From the NCBI RefSeq assembly GCF_050749805.1, contig NZ_CP192738.1, forward strand, positions 1,922,001 to 1,986,000: a stretch of 64,000 nt of DNA. The letters are read 5' to 3'. The notes below the pieces were generated by a model. That model was not told where the DNA came from and did not search any database. It was given only the letters and a program-made list of their open reading frames with translations. This DNA comes from Hahella sp018986435. Its GTDB lineage: Bacteria; Pseudomonadota; Gammaproteobacteria; Pseudomonadales; Oleiphilaceae. This document shows, piece after piece, positions 61,320-64,000 of this stretch. The position numbers and the translations under genes are program-made. Numbering within the stretch: position 1 is the first letter of the stretch; every line of letters starts with the position of its first letter.

Positions 61320-63467
61320 ATGATTTACGCAGGTAAAGCCATCACAGTCAAAGAGATCGAGGATGGTATCGCGGTACTAACTTTCGATTTGCAAGGCGAG
61401 TCTGTTAATAAATTTAACCGCTTGACGCTGACTGAGTTGGCGGAAGCGACCCAGAAACTACAAAGTCAACAAGGCATTACCGGCCTTGTCGTTACCAGCA
61501 ACAAAGATTGTTTCATCGTTGGCGCTGATATCACTGAATTCCAGGAATTGTTTGCCGGCTCCGAAGAAGAGTTGGTCGCCAACAACCTGGAAGCCAATAA
61601 GATTTTCTCCGCCGTTGAAGATCTGCCATTCCCCACCGTGACCGCTATTAACGGTATCGCTCTGGGCGGTGGTTTTGAGATGTGTCTCTCCACTGACTTC
61701 CGCGTCATGTCCACCAGCGCGAAAGTGGGTCTGCCGGAAGTAAAACTGGGGATCTTCCCCGGGTTCGGTGGAACAGTGCGTTTATCCCGTCTGGTTGGCG
61801 CCGACTACGCGATCGAGTGGATCTGCGCCAGTGGCGAGAAACGAGCGGAACAGGCCTTGAAAGAAGGTGCTGTAGATGCAGCGGTCGCCCCTGAGAAATT
61901 GATGGATGCAGCCCTGTCTGTGTTGCGTCAGGCGATCGAAGGCAAGTTGGACTACAAAGCGCGTCGGGAAGAGAAAACCGGCAAGCTGAAGCTGAACCCG
62001 ATGGAAAGCATGATGGCGTTTGAAACCGCCAAAGGCTACGTGGCGGGCCAGGCTGGACGTAACTATCCAGCGCCTGTTGAAGCCATCAAGGTGATGCAAA
62101 AGCACGCGGGCATGACTCGCGACAAGGCGATCGAAGTAGAGGCCAAAGGTTTCGCGAAAATGGCGAAAACTTCTGTGGCGCACAGCTTGATCGGCTTGTT
62201 CCTGAATGATCAGGAGCTGAAGAAAAAAGCGAAAGACCTGGAGCCTAAAGCTGGCGAAGTTAAGCAGGCGGCGGTATTGGGCGCAGGCATCATGGGCGGC
62301 GGCGTGGCGTATCAGTCCGCGCTGAAAGGCACGCCCATCCTGATGAAGGATATCAATCAGTCCGGTATCGATCTGGGCCTGAAAGAAGCCAAGAAACTGC
62401 TGACCAAGCGCGTCGACAAAGGCCGCATGAATGCGAGTGAAATGGCGGATGTGCTGAACCGCATCACTCCGACGTTGAGCTACGGCGACTTCGGAACGGT
62501 GGATCTGGTGGTTGAAGCGGTTGTTGAAAACCCTAAGGTCAAAGACATCGTTTTGCGTGAAGTGGAAGATCTGGTGCGTGAGGACACTATCCTGACCTCC
62601 AACACCTCTACTATCTCCATCAACCGTCTGGCGCAAAACCTGAAGCGTCCGGAAAACTTCTGCGGCATGCACTTCTTCAACCCTGTGCACATGATGCCTT
62701 TAGTGGAAGTTATCCGTGGCGAGAAAACCAGTGAAAAAGCTGTCGCGACTACTGTTGCGTACGCCAAAGCGATGGGTAAAACGCCAATCGTTGTGAACGA
62801 CTGCCCTGGATTCCTGGTTAACCGCATCCTGTTCCCTTATTTTGGCGGCTTTATTGGTTTGGTGCGCGACGGCGCCGATTTCCAGCAGGTCGACAAAGTG
62901 ATGGAGCGTTTCGGCTGGCCGATGGGCCCGGCTTACCTGCTTGACGTGGTAGGTATGGACACAGCGAAGCACGCCGGCGACGTGATGGCGGAAGGTTTCC
63001 CTGATCGCATGAGCTATTCCGAAACAACTATTATCGACGTCATGTTCGATAAAGGTCGTTACGGTCAGAAGAGCGACAAAGGCTTCTACGCTTACGAGCT
63101 GGATAAGAAAGGCAAGCAGAAGAAAATTGTCGATGACAGCGTTGACGCACTGATTAAGTCTGTGCAGAAGTCTCAGCGCGACTTCTCTGAAGAGGAAATC
63201 ATCGAGCGAATGATGGTGCCTTTGTGCATCGAAACCGTTCGCTGCCTGGAAGACGGCATCGTCGAGACTGCGGCGGAAGCGGATATGGGCTTGATCTTCG
63301 GCATCGGTTTCCCTCCGTTCCGTGGGGGCGCGTTGCGCTACATTGACTCTCTGGGCGTGGAAGAGTTCTGCAAGATCGCTGATAAATATGCGGATCTGGG
63401 CGCTCTGTATCATCCGACCCAAGGGCTGCGCGACATGGCTAAGTCCGGCAAGAAGTTTTTTGGCTAA
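61320..63467 (+). CDS. fadB: Fatty acid oxidation complex alpha subunit
   Basis: This 715-residue multifunctional enzyme has the exact usual FadB length. The N-terminal enoyl-CoA hydratase/isomerase part (about 1-190) has the catalytic glutamates E120 (GGGFE) and E140 (GLPE). The L-3-hydroxyacyl-CoA dehydrogenase part (about 315-700) has the NAD site AVLGAGIMGGG and the catalytic His in HFFNPVHMM. With FadA it catalyses the last three steps of beta-oxidation. The start at 61320 (MIYAGKAI) is preceded by GGAG; the six-residue longer frame is unlikely. Confidence 0.97.
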   Translation: MIYAGKAITVKEIEDGIAVLTFDLQGESVNKFNRLTLTELAEATQKLQSQQGITGLVVTSNKDCFIVGADITEFQELFAGSEEELVANNLEANKIFSAVEDLPFPTVTAINGIALGGGFEMCLSTDFRVMSTSAKVGLPEVKLGIFPGFGGTVRLSRLVGADYAIEWICASGEKRAEQALKEGAVDAAVAPEKLMDAALSVLRQAIEGKLDYKARREEKTGKLKLNPMESMMAFETAKGYVAGQAGRNYPAPVEAIKVMQKHAGMTRDKAIEVEAKGFAKMAKTSVAHSLIGLFLNDQELKKKAKDLEPKAGEVKQAAVLGAGIMGGGVAYQSALKGTPILMKDINQSGIDLGLKEAKKLLTKRVDKGRMNASEMADVLNRITPTLSYGDFGTVDLVVEAVVENPKVKDIVLREVEDLVREDTILTSNTSTISINRLAQNLKRPENFCGMHFFNPVHMMPLVEVIRGEKTSEKAVATTVAYAKAMGKTPIVVNDCPGFLVNRILFPYFGGFIGLVRDGADFQQVDKVMERFGWPMGPAYLLDVVGMDTAKHAGDVMAEGFPDRMSYSETTIIDVMFDKGRYGQKSDKGFYAYELDKKGKQKKIVDDSVDALIKSVQKSQRDFSEEEIIERMMVPLCIETVRCLEDGIVETAAEADMGLIFGIGFPPFRGGALRYIDSLGVEEFCKIADKYADLGALYHPTQGLRDMAKSGKKFFG

Positions 63468-63501
63468 TTGCTGATAGAGAATTCCCGACGGAGAAAATGA
63501 T

Positions 63502-64000
63502 ATGAGTCTGAATCCAAGAGACGTTGTCGTTATCGACTGTGTTCGCAGCCCGATGGGGCGCGCCAAAGCGGGATGTTTCCGCAACGTGCGCGCAGAGACG
63601 CTGTCAGCGACGTTGATTGACGCATTATTCGACCGCAATGACAAAGTGGACCCTGCGGAAGTTGAAGATCTGATCTGGGGCTGTGTAAATCAGACCCTGG
63701 AGCAAGGCTTCAACGTGGCGCGGCAGATTTCCCTGCTGACCCGCATTCCGCATACTTCGTCAGCGCAAACAGTAAACCGCTTGTGTGGTTCCGCCATGTC
63801 CGCAATTCATACTGCGGCGCAGGCGATCATGACGGGCAATGGCGACGTGTTTGTGGTGGGCGGCGTTGAGCACATGGGGCACGTGCCCATGACTCAAGGT
63901 TTCGATCACAACCCGGCCGCAAGTAAGTATTCCGCTAAAGCGTCCAACATGATGGGCCTGACAGCGGAAATGCTGGCGAAAATGCACGGCATCAGCCGTC
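63502..64000 (+). CDS. fadA: 3-ketoacyl-CoA thiolase, beta subunit (3' end outside window)
   Basis: The frame starts at ATG 63502 with GGAG before it and runs open to the window end, showing about 166 residues. It begins SLNPRDVVVIDCVRSPMGRA and contains the thiolase active-site cysteine C95 in VNRLCGSAMSAIH. It forms the alpha2beta2 complex with FadB and cleaves 3-ketoacyl-CoA with CoA. It lies 34 bases after fadB in the same operon. Longer than 387 residues in the family, so most of it lies beyond the window. Confidence 0.95.
   Translation, partial: MSLNPRDVVVIDCVRSPMGRAKAGCFRNVRAETLSATLIDALFDRNDKVDPAEVEDLIWGCVNQTLEQGFNVARQISLLTRIPHTSSAQTVNRLCGSAMSAIHTAAQAIMTGNGDVFVVGGVEHMGHVPMTQGFDHNPAASKYSAKASNMMGLTAEMLAKMHGISR

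Noticed and set aside
62700..63644. Minus-strand 314-codon frame over the fadB/fadA junction
   Set aside because: It is antisense to fadB and the start of fadA, whose coding identity is certain; its composition fits a shadow frame.

Overview
The window reads as one contiguous stretch of chromosome from a marine, polysaccharide-degrading gammaproteobacterium. The set of genes (FadB/FadA, RdgC, YaaA, Uup, CheV, the large NAD-dependent glutamate dehydrogenase, a MoxR/Bat operon, DUF2788 and DUF2835 proteins) and the secreted chitin and glucan hydrolases with Gly/Asp-rich linkers fit the Hahella/Oceanospirillales area; Hahella is my best guess from memory of such proteins, not a search result. 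I see no prophage, insertion sequence, CRISPR array or rRNA. The only tRNA is tRNA-Gly(GCC).

Layout. 1-2210: 3' part of a Pat-type protein acetyltransferase. 2277-11714: rdgC, a type-B carboxylesterase with an altered nucleophile, a YjbR protein, two tandem orphan periplasmic binding proteins, a chemoreceptor ending in a PilZ domain, a hemolysin-III membrane protein, and a DODA dioxygenase/DoxX pair facing a LysR regulator. 11818-17494: LysR, acs, a glutaredoxin-like protein, yaaA, an SGNH hydrolase and a DUF2788 protein. 17601-27523: a LacI regulator, an outer-membrane barrel, then secreted chitinase (GH18), beta-glucanase (GH16) and beta-hexosaminidase (GH20). 27709-31245: small metabolic and unknown genes, dodecin, and a third binding-protein-like gene. 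32034-39179 (minus strand): a moxR-DUF58-DUF4381-batA-batB/C-batD operon followed by a DUF6940-like gene. 40422-45284: the 1620-residue glutamate dehydrogenase. 45393-53602: housekeeping genes (proS, a transglycosylase, a Nudix hydrolase), a thioesterase and two TetR regulators. 53762-60761: tRNA-Gly, cheV, a MOSC protein, uup, a universal stress protein and several unknown genes. 61320-64000: fadB and the start of fadA.

How the genes work together. The hydrolase block forms a plausible route from chitin to GlcNAc: a secreted two-CBM chitinase makes oligomers and the hexosaminidase trims them, with a laminarinase-type glucanase beside them. A LacI regulator lies just upstream, and LacI-type palindromes sit in front of the chitinase (20356-20367) and the glucanase (22812-22823), so these may form one local regulon. 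Pat and Acs are classic partners: Pat acetylates the C-terminal lysine of Acs. FadB/FadA form the beta-oxidation complex, with a PsrA-like palindrome overlapping a possible promoter.

Points most worth a second look: Asp in place of Ser in the esterase nucleophile elbow; two copies of a 33-base palindrome with a compensatory pair change; eight copies of GGTAT upstream of the chitinase; two uncharacterised small proteins with clustered cysteines; and several short tandem repeats in promoter regions.
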